DNA of 64,000 nucleotides. It comes from Agrobacterium salinitolerans. GTDB lineage: Bacteria; Pseudomonadota; Alphaproteobacteria; Rhizobiales; Rhizobiaceae. The position numbers were made by a program, and so were the translations under genes. Numbering within the stretch: the first letter of the stretch is position 1; every line of letters starts with the position of its first letter. Location of the stretch: positions 282,187-346,186 of the forward strand of contig NZ_MRDH01000002.1 in NCBI RefSeq assembly GCF_002008225.1, written 5' to 3'. Positions 24,681-35,442 of the stretch are shown here, in pieces. The notes under the pieces are model-generated. The model was not told the DNA's origin. It did no database searches and was given only the letters and a program-made list of their open reading frames with translations.

Positions 24681-25646
24681 TTAGAGCGCCGTATAATTGA
24701 CCGGTAGCCAATCGTAATTGGTGCTGTCGGTGCGCACATGGCCGATACCGGGGAAGGCTATATGTGCGCCAGCCACAAGATGTCTGCCTTCCACCGCCTG
24801 CCGGAACGCCAGATCACGCGCCACGACGGCGGCCTTCTGGTCGACGTCGAATTCGATCGCCACATCCGGCTCATCGAACTGGAGGATATCGCCATGGGTG
24901 ATATCGCCCCAGAAGACGATTTTCTGGCCGTCGCTTTCCAGAATGACGGCGCTGTGGCCTGGTGTGTGGCCGGCATAAAGGATCGAGCCAAGACCGGGAA
25001 CCGGCGCGGCGTTATCGGTAAAGGTCTCAAATTTGCCGGCATCGATATAGGGCTGGATGCTCTCTCTCGCTTCGGCATAATATTTTTTCATCGCTTCGGG
25101 CGCGGCCTTCGCCTTTGCCTCATCCAGCCAGAAAGCGGCTTCGCGCTTGTTGACGTGCAGGGTCGCGTTGGCAAAAACGCGTTTGCCATTCGCCGAAAGT
25201 CCGCCGGAATGGTCGGTATGGATGTGTGTGAGGATGATGTCGTCGATCTCACTGGCCTTGTAGCCCGAAGCTTCGATATTGGCGATGAGCTTGCCAAGGC
25301 TCGCGCCAAGATAGGTGCCGGTGCCGGCATCGATCAGCACCAGCCTGTCGCCGGTATTGACCAGAAACGCATTGACGGAGGTCGGCGTCTCGTCCGGCAG
25401 GAAGGCATCCTTCAGCACCTTGGATGCGTGTTCCGGTGTCGTGTTGGTGTAAAGTTTTGCAAGCGGCAGCGCGACGACGCCATCCGACAGCGCGGTGACT
25501 TCCACCTTGCCGACCATCAGCCTGTAGAAGCCGGGTGCCTGTGTGGCAGCGAGCGGCGCTTTGGCAAAGGCGAGGGAGGGCGCAATGAAAGGGGCTGCAA
25601 AGATGGCGCTGGCGGCGCCTTTGAGAAGTGAGCGACGTGATGGCAT
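24681..25646 (-). CDS. Tat-exported metallo-beta-lactamase-fold hydrolase
   Basis: A 321-residue MBL-fold enzyme. The N-terminus MPSRRSLLKGAASAIFAAPF is a twin-arginine signal peptide, so the folded enzyme works in the periplasm. The zinc motif is THIHTDHSGG (His141, His143, Asp145, His146), followed by a His in AGHTPGHS and an Asp in WGDITHGD, giving the two-metal site of the lactonase/phosphorylase-type group. Which ester or lactone it hydrolyses is not evident; acyl-homoserine-lactone lactonases belong to the same fold, but nothing here proves it. The ATG at 25646 follows AGGAG. It is divergent from a LysR regulator 86 bp away, which probably controls it. Confidence 0.9.
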   Translation of the reverse strand: MPSRRSLLKGAASAIFAAPFIAPSLAFAKAPLAATQAPGFYRLMVGKVEVTALSDGVVALPLAKLYTNTTPEHASKVLKDAFLPDETPTSVNAFLVNTGDRLVLIDAGTGTYLGASLGKLIANIEASGYKASEIDDIILTHIHTDHSGGLSANGKRVFANATLHVNKREAAFWLDEAKAKAAPEAMKKYYAEARESIQPYIDAGKFETFTDNAAPVPGLGSILYAGHTPGHSAVILESDGQKIVFWGDITHGDILQFDEPDVAIEFDVDQKAAVVARDLAFRQAVEGRHLVAGAHIAFPGIGHVRTDSTNYDWLPVNYTAL

Positions 25647-25732
25647 AAAAGGCTCCTGAGTTAGGGAATGTCTTGAAACTTTCCGCACTCCAGCTAAGTG
25701 TAGACAGGTCAGCAATCAAATCGATGTGACTT

Positions 25733-26686
25733 ATGCAAACTATCGATCATTTCAATCTCCGTTCCTTCGACCTCAATCTTCTCATCGCTTTCGATGCGAT
25801 GATGGAGGAGATGAACGTTACGCGCGCCGCGCGGCGGCTGAAAATCCAGCAGCCGGCGATGAGCCATAATCTCTCCACCCTGCGGACGCTGTTTCAGGAC
25901 GAGCTTTTCATCCGCGTGGGGCAGGAGATGAAGCCGACGGCGCGGGCGCTCCATCTGGCTGGCCCGGTGCGGCAGGCGCTCCGGCAGGCGCAGGCGGCGG
26001 TTTTGACGGCGGATGTGTTCGATCCGGCCACCGAGCGCCGCACGTTCCGGCTGGGCATGTCTAGCGAGGTGGAACTGTTGCTTTTGCCGGATCTGACGGC
26101 GCGGCTGCGCGAAATCGCGCCCGGCATCCGCATTCTGGCCCGCAGCGGGCAGGAGCAGGAGATCACGGCGATGCTGGATACGGGCGTGATCGACATGGCT
26201 GTTGGATGCACCTATTCGAAGGAGCAGCGCCACCATTGCGAACCGCTTTATTCCTCCAGCGTGCTGTGCTGCTTCAACCCGGCTTTGCTCGATCTGCCCA
26301 ATCCCGTAGGACTGGACGCCTATATCGAGGCCAAACATGCGGTCATATCGCAGACGGACAGCCTGCATGGCTGCATCAAGGATGCACTGGAACTGAGCGG
26401 CTTGGAAATCGATGTCGTTGCGGCTGCGCCGGATTTCCTTTCGGTTCTGGCGACGGCGCGATCCTCAGCGGTGCTGGCGACCGTGTCCTCACGCATCGCC
26501 CTTCGTTATGCGCCAATGCTGGGGCTGGAAATAAGCCCCGTGCCGGTGACGCTGAGTTTCCCGCCCGTCGCCATGGTCTGGACATTGCAGACTGACGCGG
26601 ATGCCGGAGCCGTATGGCTTCGCCAGCAAATCCGCGAGGCCATGGGCCCAACCGTGGACGGTGGGGTATCGGGGATTGCCGCCTAG
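25733..26686 (+). CDS. LysR-family transcriptional regulator
   Basis: A 317-residue LysR regulator. The helix-turn-helix is NVTRAARRLKIQQPAMSHNLSTLR (about 29-52) and the rest is the effector-binding domain (about 95-300). The sequence FNLRSFDLNLLIAFDAMMEEMNVTRAARRL is of the NodD/LinR/PcpR-like subgroup. It is divergent from the Tat-exported MBL-fold gene; the 86-bp gap must hold the operator for both, so it probably activates or represses that gene in response to the enzyme's substrate or product. The C-terminus overlaps the end of the convergent GNAT gene by 4 nt. Confidence 0.92.
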   Translation: MQTIDHFNLRSFDLNLLIAFDAMMEEMNVTRAARRLKIQQPAMSHNLSTLRTLFQDELFIRVGQEMKPTARALHLAGPVRQALRQAQAAVLTADVFDPATERRTFRLGMSSEVELLLLPDLTARLREIAPGIRILARSGQEQEITAMLDTGVIDMAVGCTYSKEQRHHCEPLYSSSVLCCFNPALLDLPNPVGLDAYIEAKHAVISQTDSLHGCIKDALELSGLEIDVVAAAPDFLSVLATARSSAVLATVSSRIALRYAPMLGLEISPVPVTLSFPPVAMVWTLQTDADAGAVWLRQQIREAMGPTVDGGVSGIAA

Positions 26687-27096
26687 AACCGCTTCTCCAG
26701 CCAGGTGATCGACTGGCCGCTGGAAAGGGGGCCAAGCGAGCCAATCTTCGTGAAACCGTAGCGCTCATAGGTTCTCAGGGCGTCCGGGTTCATCGTGTCG
26801 ATATAGGCGCCCATGCAGCCACGCTTTCTGGCTTCTTCCTCCGCCATGGCAAGCAGCTTCGGGCCTGTGCCCTGACCGCGCATGACCTCCGGCACGAAAA
26901 GAAGCTGCACGTAAAGCCAGCCGCGAGCGGTATGGCCCACCAGACCGCCGGTGACGGTATTGTCGTCATCGCGGATGGTGATGTTGAGTTCGCGTTTGTC
27001 GCTTTCGCCGAAACGGGCGAGATTATAAGCCACCAGCGGATCGCGAATGGCCTTTTCGGCCTCTGCATCCGCGACATCGCTCAAAACGAAATTCAT
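26683..27096 (-). CDS. GNAT-family N-acetyltransferase
   Basis: Small acetyltransferase of 137 residues; the CoA loop is LFVPEVMRGQGTGPKLLAMAEEEARKRGC (about 65-93), then the conserved Asn/Tyr pair region ALRTYERYGFTKIG. Two starts are possible (27102 or 27096); a GGGAAG lies directly before the first, at proper distance from the second, so 27096 is preferred. It is convergent with the LysR gene, and substrate is unknown. Confidence 0.85.
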   Translation of the reverse strand: MNFVLSDVADAEAEKAIRDPLVAYNLARFGESDKRELNITIRDDDNTVTGGLVGHTARGWLYVQLLFVPEVMRGQGTGPKLLAMAEEEARKRGCMGAYIDTMNPDALRTYERYGFTKIGSLGPLSSGQSITWLEKRF

Positions 27097-27176
27097 GTTC
27101 ATCTTCCCGGGCCGCCGGGCGGCGGCCGTTTCCCGTTTTCCGTTCCGAGACCTGAAGCGCTTCGCTGGAAACGCCC

Positions 27177-29261
27177 TTACCGGCCCTCACGCCACCACAG
27201 CGCGGAAAAGGCAAGCAGCAGGGCGGCAAGCCCGGCAAAACCGGCAAAGAGCGGCAGGGTATTGACGCCTTTCAGCACCGTCTCGTCGGTCATGCGTATC
27301 AGCATGCGATCCTCATCGGCAACCCTGATATCTCCGCGAACGGGCAATATATCGGGAAGGGCGATGCGGCCGGAACTATCGGCCACCCGGTGCACGCTGC
27401 CCCTGGTGGCATCGGCCAGCGGTTTCAGCGTTTCGGTCGTCGAGATCATCGCCTTGAATTCCGGCGCATCCACCGCGCCGACATGAACGAGAGTGGTGAA
27501 GTCGCCGTTCTTGATCTCGAACAGGCCGGTTTCATCCATGCGGCGCTCGATTTTGTAAAGACCGGGCTCGGTGCTGGTGAAGGCCATGTTCTCCGTCTTG
27601 CCCGAAGGGAAACGCACGCTTGCCTGACCGGGATCGTCGCCGATAGTCTGGCGGGTGATCTGCAAGGTACGGCCATTGGCACGCGCCGTCAGAGCCTCTT
27701 CCTCAAGCTCGGGCTCCTTCATCAGCCAGTGGGCGATACGGCGGTAAAGCGCCACATGCGGGCCGCCGCCTTCATAACCACGCGCCCAGAGCCAGCCCTG
27801 ATCCGACAGCAGCATGGCAACACGGCCTTCGCCCTGGCGGTTCAGCACCAGAAGCGGGTCCTGACCGTCGCCCAGCATCACCGTCTGGCCCTGCGGCGGG
27901 TCGACGCTGATGGTGCGGAACCAGCGGCCCCATTGCGGCGGCTCGTTGGCCGATCCATCCAGCCCACGGGTGACAGGGTGTTTTTTGCCCGCTTCCGAAA
28001 GGCGCGGGTAGAAAGCGGCCTGATGCACCTGCCCGGTCGGCTGCGCCGGCAGCACGGAGGCGAGCGGTGTCATTGCGATCGAATCCTGCCCGGCATGTTC
28101 CGGACCGGCGGCGATCAGCAGCGCGCCGCCCTTTTCGACATATTGGGCGATGTAATCGTAATAGAGGATCGGCAGCACACCGCGATGCTGGTAACGGTCG
28201 AAAATGATGAGATCGAAATCCTCGATTTTTTCGACGAACAGCTCGCGGGTGGGGAAGGCGATCAGCGAGAGTTCGTTGATCGGGGTGCCGTCCTGCTTTT
28301 CCGGCGGGCGCAAAATGGTGAAATGCACCAGATCGACCGAGGCGTCGGATTTCAGGAGGTTACGCCACGCCCGTTCCCCGGCGTGGGGTTCGCCGGAGAC
28401 GAGCAGCACGCGCAGGTTCTGGCGAATGCCTTCGATCAGGTGAACGGCGCGGTTATTGGCAGCCGTCACTTCACCGGGAAGCTCGGCGACGGAAAATTCC
28501 ATGACATTGTTGCCGCCGCGCGGAACCTTGAAGCTGAGCGGCGTCGGCTGGCCGGGCGTGGCCTGAAGCGTCGCGATTTCCTCACCGTTCATCTTCACCG
28601 TCACTTCCGCAGCACCGCCGCCGGCGGGGCGACCGTCATCGAAGACGCGCAAGGTCAGCTGTTGTTCCTCGTTGACGATGCCGAAGCGCGGGGCGCGGAC
28701 GATCTCGATACGGCGGTCGAATTCATCGGCCTTGCCGGTGATCAGTCCGTGGACGGGGGCGCGGAAGCCCAGCACCTGTTCGGCATTGGGCAGGGCATTC
28801 GGGATATCGTGAATCTGGCCGTCACTGAGGAAGATCGCGCCGCCGACGCGGGATGGCGAGACATCCGAAACGGCGGAGGAAAGGGCCGAGAAAAGCTGCG
28901 TCGAGGGTGAATCGCTCTCACCATTGTCACGCACTTCCACGATGCGCGGCTCGATGCGCGGGAAGCGGGACAGCCGGTCTTGCAGCGCATTCAGGGCGGT
29001 GTCGGTCATTTGCGGCCGGTCCTGCACATCCTGACTCTGCGAGCGGTCGACGATGACGGGAACGATGGTGGAAAGCGGTTCGCGCTCCTCCTGCGTCAAA
29101 AGCGGATTGGCGATGGCGGCAAGCAAAGCGGCGAGCGCCAGCCCGCGCAGCCATGCGCCGCGGACACCGCGCCACAGGCCGATGAAGGAGAGGACAAGGG
29201 CGGCGACAGCCAGAACGGCAATCACGATCCACGGCAGGAAGGGGGCGAAGGTCAATGTCAT
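27177..29261 (-). CDS. Membrane protein with class I glutamine-amidotransferase-like domain (MoxR operon)
   Basis: A 694-residue protein, the last gene of the moxR operon. Two N-terminal helices (about 8-28 and 35-55) precede a large periplasmic part containing a von-Willebrand-like stretch (VIVDRSQSQDVQDR near 72-85) and a GATase1-like region (LIIFDRYQHRGVLPILYYDY then GGALLIAAGPE); a further helix lies near the C-terminus (LPLFAGFAGLAALLLAFSALWW). The catalytic Cys of true amidotransferases is not evident, so it is a non-enzymatic or altered domain. Such proteins accompany BatA-like and DUF58 proteins in the MoxR-type envelope-maintenance operons; the precise role is unknown. The ATG at 29261 starts one base after the stop of the previous gene. 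Confidence 0.8.
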   Translation of the reverse strand: MTLTFAPFLPWIVIAVLAVAALVLSFIGLWRGVRGAWLRGLALAALLAAIANPLLTQEEREPLSTIVPVIVDRSQSQDVQDRPQMTDTALNALQDRLSRFPRIEPRIVEVRDNGESDSPSTQLFSALSSAVSDVSPSRVGGAIFLSDGQIHDIPNALPNAEQVLGFRAPVHGLITGKADEFDRRIEIVRAPRFGIVNEEQQLTLRVFDDGRPAGGGAAEVTVKMNGEEIATLQATPGQPTPLSFKVPRGGNNVMEFSVAELPGEVTAANNRAVHLIEGIRQNLRVLLVSGEPHAGERAWRNLLKSDASVDLVHFTILRPPEKQDGTPINELSLIAFPTRELFVEKIEDFDLIIFDRYQHRGVLPILYYDYIAQYVEKGGALLIAAGPEHAGQDSIAMTPLASVLPAQPTGQVHQAAFYPRLSEAGKKHPVTRGLDGSANEPPQWGRWFRTISVDPPQGQTVMLGDGQDPLLVLNRQGEGRVAMLLSDQGWLWARGYEGGGPHVALYRRIAHWLMKEPELEEEALTARANGRTLQITRQTIGDDPGQASVRFPSGKTENMAFTSTEPGLYKIERRMDETGLFEIKNGDFTTLVHVGAVDAPEFKAMISTTETLKPLADATRGSVHRVADSSGRIALPDILPVRGDIRVADEDRMLIRMTDETVLKGVNTLPLFAGFAGLAALLLAFSALWWREGR

Positions 29262-29262
29262 G

Positions 29263-32073
29263 TCACTGCCCCAACCGTTCGAGAAGTGCCGGAACATGGA
29301 CCTGATCGGCCTTGTAGTTGCCGGTCAGCATATACATCATGATGTTGACGCCGGAGCGGAAAGCATGTTCGCGCTGCAATTCGTCTGGCGGCACAGTGGG
29401 CAGAACCGGAGCGCCCTGTGCGTCGACGGCCCAGGCACCGGCGAAATCATTGCCCGTTATCATGATCGGCGTCACGCCATCGCCGGAGGAGGAGAGACCG
29501 GAGGTGGTCTTCGCCGCTCCCTGTCGCGATTCCACCCATAGCGGTGAGCCGTTGTAACGGCCGGGGAAATTGGTGAGCAGGTAGAAGGAGCGCGTCAGAA
29601 CATGGTCTTCCGGCACAGGTTCCAGCGGCGGAATGTCGATATTGGCAAGGATCGCCTGCAGGCGTTCGCCGTTAGGGCTGGTCGCGCCGGTGTCGAGCGA
29701 AGAAAACTGGTCGCGCGTATCGAACAGAACGGTGCCACCGGCACGCATATACGCATCGATGCGCGATATAGCGGCGCTAGACGGCATCGGGGCGGAGGCC
29801 GAAACCGGCCAGTAGATGATGGGATAAAAGGACAATTCATCCTTGGAAATATCGAGTCCGACAGGCTGGCCGGGTTCCAGCGTCGTGCGCCAGGTCAGGA
29901 ATTCGCTGAGACCTTGGAGACCCTGCTCGGAAATGCGGTCGACATCGTCTTCGCCTGTGCGGACATAGGCGAGATGCGTCGTGTCCAGCCGCTCGAAAAT
30001 CTGCTCGTCACCGGGTTTGGGGTCGTCGGCGCGGGCGTCCGTTGGAGACATGGCGGCAAAGGCGCCGAGCGCCAGAAGCACGGTGGCGGCGGTCGCGCTG
30101 CGGGCTTTCGGCAGGCGTGCGAAGGCGCCGTTCATGAAGAGCACGATGAGACTGTCGGCAATCAGCATCAGGAAGGCAGCGATGAACAAGGCCGGGCGCA
30201 GCGATTTCGCCGTTTCGCCGATCAGTGCTTCGCTGGTGGTGTTGACACCGGCGACCGAGGTATCGAGCGGGCGAAGCGTGGCGCCAGCCGGCAGAAGATT
30301 GAGAGCCACGAAACCATCCTCTGTGCCATAGAGGCCGGGGGGATTGTCGAAACCGGAGCGGGGCGGTTGGCCGGCGCGCATTTCCAGCGGCCGGGCAGTG
30401 CCGATTTCGGCGGAAAGCGCGCCTTCGGCCGTCAGCAGCCGGAAGGGGGGCGAGGCAGCGGCCGGGGCGTTTGCGTTGGCAGAAGCGCCGCCCGCCTTCG
30501 ACAATTGCACGATACGGCGCAGCATATCGACGAAATGGCCTGAGATCGGCAGGTCGGACCAGCTTGCTTCGGCGCTGACATGGAAGAGCACGATGCGGCC
30601 TGCCTCGACATTGCGGGTGGTGACGAGCGGCGTGCCGTCTGCAAGGCTCGCCCATGTGCGTTCAGCCAGATCGGGTGTCGGCTCGGCCAGAACCTGGCGT
30701 TTGACGAGGACGCCATCGGCCTTCGGCATGCCGGCGAAAGCGCCGAAATTCGGGAAATCGGCCAGCGGCTGCGGCTCGGCCCAGGAGAGCGCGCCACCAA
30801 GCGCGCGTTCGCCCTGTCTGAGTGTTACAGGCACCAGCGGATCGTCGGCCGGGGCTGCGGCAAGGCGCGGTCCGGCAAAACGGATGAGCGTGCCACCGCC
30901 CGAAAGCCATTTTTGCATCGGCTCATAGGTTTCCTGCGGCAGGCGGCCGATATCGGCCATGACGATGACCGAAGGATTGGATTGCAGGATTTCCGGGATC
31001 GCCTGCGCGAGATCGGCCTGCCGCTGCGGAATGAGATCAACGAAGGGCTGAAGTGCACGGCTGATATAATAAAGCGGTTGTAGCAGCGGCTGGAAATCAT
31101 TGCCGGTTTCGCCGGCCAGCAGCGCCACGCGACGCCGGCGGAAGCCGTCGTCGAGAAGATGCACCGCGCCTGCCGTCGAAACACCTTCGAGGGAGAGACG
31201 GGCGAAATCGTTTCGCAGTTCGAAGGGCGCTTCCACCGTCGCCGTGGTTTCGGCCGCGCCGGGCGCGAAGTTTGCGATGCCGTTGGCAAGGATACGGCCC
31301 TGGCTGTCCTGCGCATTGACGGTCAGCCGGGCGGCTTCGGCCGTGTCGAGCCGTGACAGTGTGACGCTCATGGCATCGGCATTGTTGCTGGCGCCGGTAA
31401 TGGCGTTGATCGCCTTGCCGTCGCCTTTCACAATGCGGAATTCGGCGGGTGAGAGGCTGGCGAGCGTCCTCAGTGCGCTTTCATCCTGCGCGGTTTGAAC
31501 GCCATCGGCGATATAAGCGAGCGTGCCGGGGGGCGTGCCGTTCAGCGCCTCTGTGATGGCTTCTGCCGTGCGCACGCGGTCCGGCACGAGCGGCTTCGGC
31601 TTTGCTGCGGCGAGCTTTTCCAGTGCAACGCCTGCCGTTCCCGGTACAGCGTCATGTTCTGCATCGGCGGTGAAGCTGATGGAGACGGGGCGGTCGGCCC
31701 GTTCCGCATCGCCGATCAGGGCCTCAGCGGTTGCAACGCGTCTTTCCCAGTCTGGCGCGGAGGCCCAGCTATTGTCGACCACCAGCACCAGCGGGCCACT
31801 GCCGGCAATGCTGTTGTTGCGCGGGTTCACCACCGGATCGGCGAGCGCGAAAATCACGGCGGCGGCGAGCGCCATGCGCAGGAGGGTCAGCCACCATGGG
31901 CTTTTCGAGGGCGTTTCCTCGCGTTTCAGTACCGTCGCCAATATCTTCAGCGGCGGAAACACTTCCGCCTTGGGGCGCGGCGGCGTCAGTCGCAGCAGCC
32001 ACCAGATGGCGGGCAGCGCCAGCAGGCCGAAGAGGATATAGGGACTGGTGAAGACGAAAGGCAATGCGCTCAT
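29263..32073 (-). CDS. BatA/DUF4159 family protein (MoxR operon)
   Basis: A large 936-residue envelope protein. The N-terminal 90 residues are BatA-like (two helices, then PPLKILATVLKREETPSKSPWW), followed by a vWA-like domain, a long periplasmic part, two helices near 630-690 (FIAAFLMLIADSLIVLFMNG and ATVLLALGAFAAM), and a C-terminal DUF4159 region (after DEQIFERLDTTHLAYVRTGEDD) which ends in SGVNIMMYMLTGNYKADQV. The protein probably acts with MoxR and DUF58 in assembling or repairing periplasmic or membrane complexes; this is inferred from gene order in many proteobacteria. It overlaps the DUF58 gene by 4 nt. Confidence 0.85.
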   Translation of the reverse strand: MSALPFVFTSPYILFGLLALPAIWWLLRLTPPRPKAEVFPPLKILATVLKREETPSKSPWWLTLLRMALAAAVIFALADPVVNPRNNSIAGSGPLVLVVDNSWASAPDWERRVATAEALIGDAERADRPVSISFTADAEHDAVPGTAGVALEKLAAAKPKPLVPDRVRTAEAITEALNGTPPGTLAYIADGVQTAQDESALRTLASLSPAEFRIVKGDGKAINAITGASNNADAMSVTLSRLDTAEAARLTVNAQDSQGRILANGIANFAPGAAETTATVEAPFELRNDFARLSLEGVSTAGAVHLLDDGFRRRRVALLAGETGNDFQPLLQPLYYISRALQPFVDLIPQRQADLAQAIPEILQSNPSVIVMADIGRLPQETYEPMQKWLSGGGTLIRFAGPRLAAAPADDPLVPVTLRQGERALGGALSWAEPQPLADFPNFGAFAGMPKADGVLVKRQVLAEPTPDLAERTWASLADGTPLVTTRNVEAGRIVLFHVSAEASWSDLPISGHFVDMLRRIVQLSKAGGASANANAPAAASPPFRLLTAEGALSAEIGTARPLEMRAGQPPRSGFDNPPGLYGTEDGFVALNLLPAGATLRPLDTSVAGVNTTSEALIGETAKSLRPALFIAAFLMLIADSLIVLFMNGAFARLPKARSATAATVLLALGAFAAMSPTDARADDPKPGDEQIFERLDTTHLAYVRTGEDDVDRISEQGLQGLSEFLTWRTTLEPGQPVGLDISKDELSFYPIIYWPVSASAPMPSSAAISRIDAYMRAGGTVLFDTRDQFSSLDTGATSPNGERLQAILANIDIPPLEPVPEDHVLTRSFYLLTNFPGRYNGSPLWVESRQGAAKTTSGLSSSGDGVTPIMITGNDFAGAWAVDAQGAPVLPTVPPDELQREHAFRSGVNIMMYMLTGNYKADQVHVPALLERLGQ

Positions 32074-32996
32074 CGACGGCCACCGCCTTGCCCACCGCCC
32101 TGTGCCGGCGCGCCGGAAAGATACATGTGAACGGCGACGAGCGCCTCGGAGGCGAGATGGTCGGTGCGGTGGAACACGAAGTTCCAGCCGAGACGGCGCA
32201 ACGAGGAGGACAGAGCCTCACGCCTTGCGAGATAGGCGCGGGTGTAATCCTCGCGAATGGTTTCGGCACGGCCCGACACCAGTTTTTCACCGGTTTCCGG
32301 ATCGGTGAATTCGGTGCGGCCGGAATAGGGAAAAGTCTCTTCGGCCGGATCGGCAATTTCCACCACATGACCGCGCAGGCCGCGCCGCGCGAGCGGCGAA
32401 ATGCGCTCCATCACGGTCTGTGCATCATCGAGAAAATCACCGATCAGCACGATGTCGCTCGCGCCGCGGATCATGCCCGTTTCCGGCATGCCAGTGGTCA
32501 GCGGCGCGTGCATGATGGCGGCGGCCAGTCGTTCGGCGGCGTTTCTGGCCGACACAGGCTCCATGATGCCGGGGCAACCGATGCGCTCACCCGAGCGCGC
32601 GAGGATTTCCGCAAGTGCCAGCATCAGCACCAGCGCCCGGCTTTCCTTTGAAACAGAGCCAAGGGTGGATTTGAACATCATAGACGGCGACATGTCGGCC
32701 CAAAGCCAAATGGTGTGGGCCGCTTCCCATTCCCGGTCTCGCACATAGGTGTGGTCGTCGCGGGCCGAGCGCCGCCAGTCGATGCGTGACAGGCTCTCAC
32801 CTTCGGCATAGGGACGGAACTGCCAGAAATTTTCGCCGATGCCGCGCTTGCGGCGGCCGTGCCAGCCGGCGATAACGGTGTTGGCGATGCGCTTTGCCTC
32901 GACCATGCAGTCCGGCACCAGGGCGGCGCGCTGTCGTGCACGCGCCAGAACTTCGCTACCCGGCGTCTTGTCTACGATCTGGCCGATGGATGCCAC
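32070..32996 (-). CDS. DUF58 (vWA-like) protein (MoxR operon)
   Basis: A 308-residue DUF58 protein. The hallmark GRRKRGIGENFWQFRPYAEGESLSRIDWRRSAR lies near 47-80 (R-x-Y-x-x-G-D/E-x-x-R-x-I-D-W), followed by a metal-ion-dependent-adhesion-like segment (WLWADMSPSM). The family partners MoxR AAA+ ATPases. Its ATG at 32996 sits 38 bases after the moxR stop, and its stop overlaps the DUF4159 gene by 4 nt. Confidence 0.92.
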   Translation of the reverse strand: MASIGQIVDKTPGSEVLARARQRAALVPDCMVEAKRIANTVIAGWHGRRKRGIGENFWQFRPYAEGESLSRIDWRRSARDDHTYVRDREWEAAHTIWLWADMSPSMMFKSTLGSVSKESRALVLMLALAEILARSGERIGCPGIMEPVSARNAAERLAAAIMHAPLTTGMPETGMIRGASDIVLIGDFLDDAQTVMERISPLARRGLRGHVVEIADPAEETFPYSGRTEFTDPETGEKLVSGRAETIREDYTRAYLARREALSSSLRRLGWNFVFHRTDHLASEALVAVHMYLSGAPAQGGGQGGGRR

Positions 32997-33034
32997 ATGC
33001 CGTCCTTTCGCGAAAATTTAGGCCTGGGATGCGT

Positions 33035-34045
<1,011 letters not shown>

Positions 34046-34183
34046 GTCGCTCTCCTCATACCTTCGCCACCGGGCCTATATCGCCCCGCTTACAGCTTAT
34101 TGCTCTCTTGGCCGCTGACAAGCGCCATTCGAATGACTATGTCGTGACTTAGTATTTCCTTATCGGCAAAGCGAGACTCGAAT

Positions 34184-34813
34184 ATGGCAGCGGAGACGAT
34201 AAATTCGGCAGGCGATGCGGCCGGGCTTGCGGCGATGATTTCCCGCGCCGCGGAACAGACCGGCGATGCGAAGCGCGGGCCGGCGCCGGTAGAACGCTGG
34301 AATCCACCTTATTGTGGTGATCTGGACATGGAAATCCGGGCTGACGGCACCTGGTTCTACCTTGGCACACCGATTGGCAGAGCGCCCTTGGTGCGGCTGT
34401 TTTCCACGGTTCTGCGCAAGGATGAGGACGGGAAGACCTATCTCGTAACTCCTGTGGAAAAAGTCGGCATCCGCGTGGTGGACGCGCCTTTCGTCGCCGT
34501 GGAAATGAAGGTGACGGCGGGTGAGGACGATGGCGAGCCGCTGCTGACCTTCCGCACCAATGTCGGCGACGTGGTGGAGGCGGGGCCGGAGCACCCGCTG
34601 CGGTTCGAGGTTTTCGGTGAGAACCGGGAATTGAAGCCCTATCTTCTGGTGCGCGGTAGGCTGGAAGCGCTCGTCTCGCGGGCCGTGATGTATGACCTCG
34701 TCGCCCTTGGCGAGGTGATCGACGTGGATGGCGTTGAGATGTTTGCCCTGCGCTCGGGCGGGGTGATCTTTCCCGTGATGCCCGCCAAGGAACTGGAACG
34801 GCTTTCGCAATGA
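34184..34813 (+). CDS. DUF1285 family protein
   Basis: A 209-residue cytoplasmic protein of the DUF1285 family, function unknown. The family start WNPPYCGDLDMEIRADGTWFYLGTPIGR and VTPVEKVGIRVVDAPFVAVE are clear, and a PH-like beta-sandwich is likely. It is the first of three genes joined by ATGA overlaps with a NUDIX hydrolase and a CCA-type nucleotidyltransferase, so a link to nucleotide or RNA metabolism is possible. Confidence 0.92.
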   Translation: MAAETINSAGDAAGLAAMISRAAEQTGDAKRGPAPVERWNPPYCGDLDMEIRADGTWFYLGTPIGRAPLVRLFSTVLRKDEDGKTYLVTPVEKVGIRVVDAPFVAVEMKVTAGEDDGEPLLTFRTNVGDVVEAGPEHPLRFEVFGENRELKPYLLVRGRLEALVSRAVMYDLVALGEVIDVDGVEMFALRSGGVIFPVMPAKELERLSQ

Positions 34814-35442
34814 CAATGACGACATTCAAAGGTTTTACCGCCAGCGATTTCCGCCGCCGGGTGCTGCAGGAAGGCGAGGGCGTGGCCGAGCGGGAAAATG
34901 GCGACCATGTGCTCAATCCGGGCGTGGTGCTTTCTGGCAACGGCGTCCGGCTGAAGGATGCAGCCGTGCTGATACCTGTCATCGACGATGGCAACGATGC
35001 GCGGGTGATCTTCACCCAACGCACGGCAACCCTGCGCCAGCATTCCGGCCAGATTTCCTTTCCCGGCGGCGGCATTGATGCCGAGGACCGCACGCCGGAA
35101 GAGGCAGCGTTGCGGGAGACGGAAGAGGAAATCGGCCTTTCGCGCTCTTATGTCGAGACTGTCGGGCGTCTGCCGGATTATATTTCCGGGACCGGTTTTC
35201 GCATCAAGCCGGTATTGTCGATCGTTCGCCCCGGTTTTGACCTGACGCTCAATCCCACTGAAGTGGATGAGGTTTTCGAGGTGCCGTTGTCCTTCCTGAT
35301 GGACCCGGCCAATCACGGGCGCGGCAGCCGCATCTTTCAGGGGAAGGAGCGGTTTTTCTACGAAATGCCCTATGGCGAGCGCTACATTTGGGGCATTACG
35401 GCGGGCATCGTCAGGACGATTTACGAGAGGTTTTATTCATGA
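34810..35442 (+). CDS. CoA pyrophosphatase-type NUDIX hydrolase
   Basis: A 210-residue NUDIX enzyme of the CoA/acyl-CoA pyrophosphatase group (NudL/YeaB-like). Besides the NUDIX box GGGIDAEDRTPEEAALRETEEEIGL (about 86-110), it has the group's signature FTQRTATLRQHSGQISFPGG (about 68-87). It overlaps DUF1285 by 4 nt and the next gene by 4 nt, giving an operon. Confidence 0.93.
   Translation: MTMTTFKGFTASDFRRRVLQEGEGVAERENGDHVLNPGVVLSGNGVRLKDAAVLIPVIDDGNDARVIFTQRTATLRQHSGQISFPGGGIDAEDRTPEEAALRETEEEIGLSRSYVETVGRLPDYISGTGFRIKPVLSIVRPGFDLTLNPTEVDEVFEVPLSFLMDPANHGRGSRIFQGKERFFYEMPYGERYIWGITAGIVRTIYERFYS

Noticed and set aside
24681..25646. Calling the MBL-fold protein an acyl-homoserine-lactone lactonase
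   Set aside because: The HxHxDH motif is shared by many enzyme types; sequence alone does not define the substrate.
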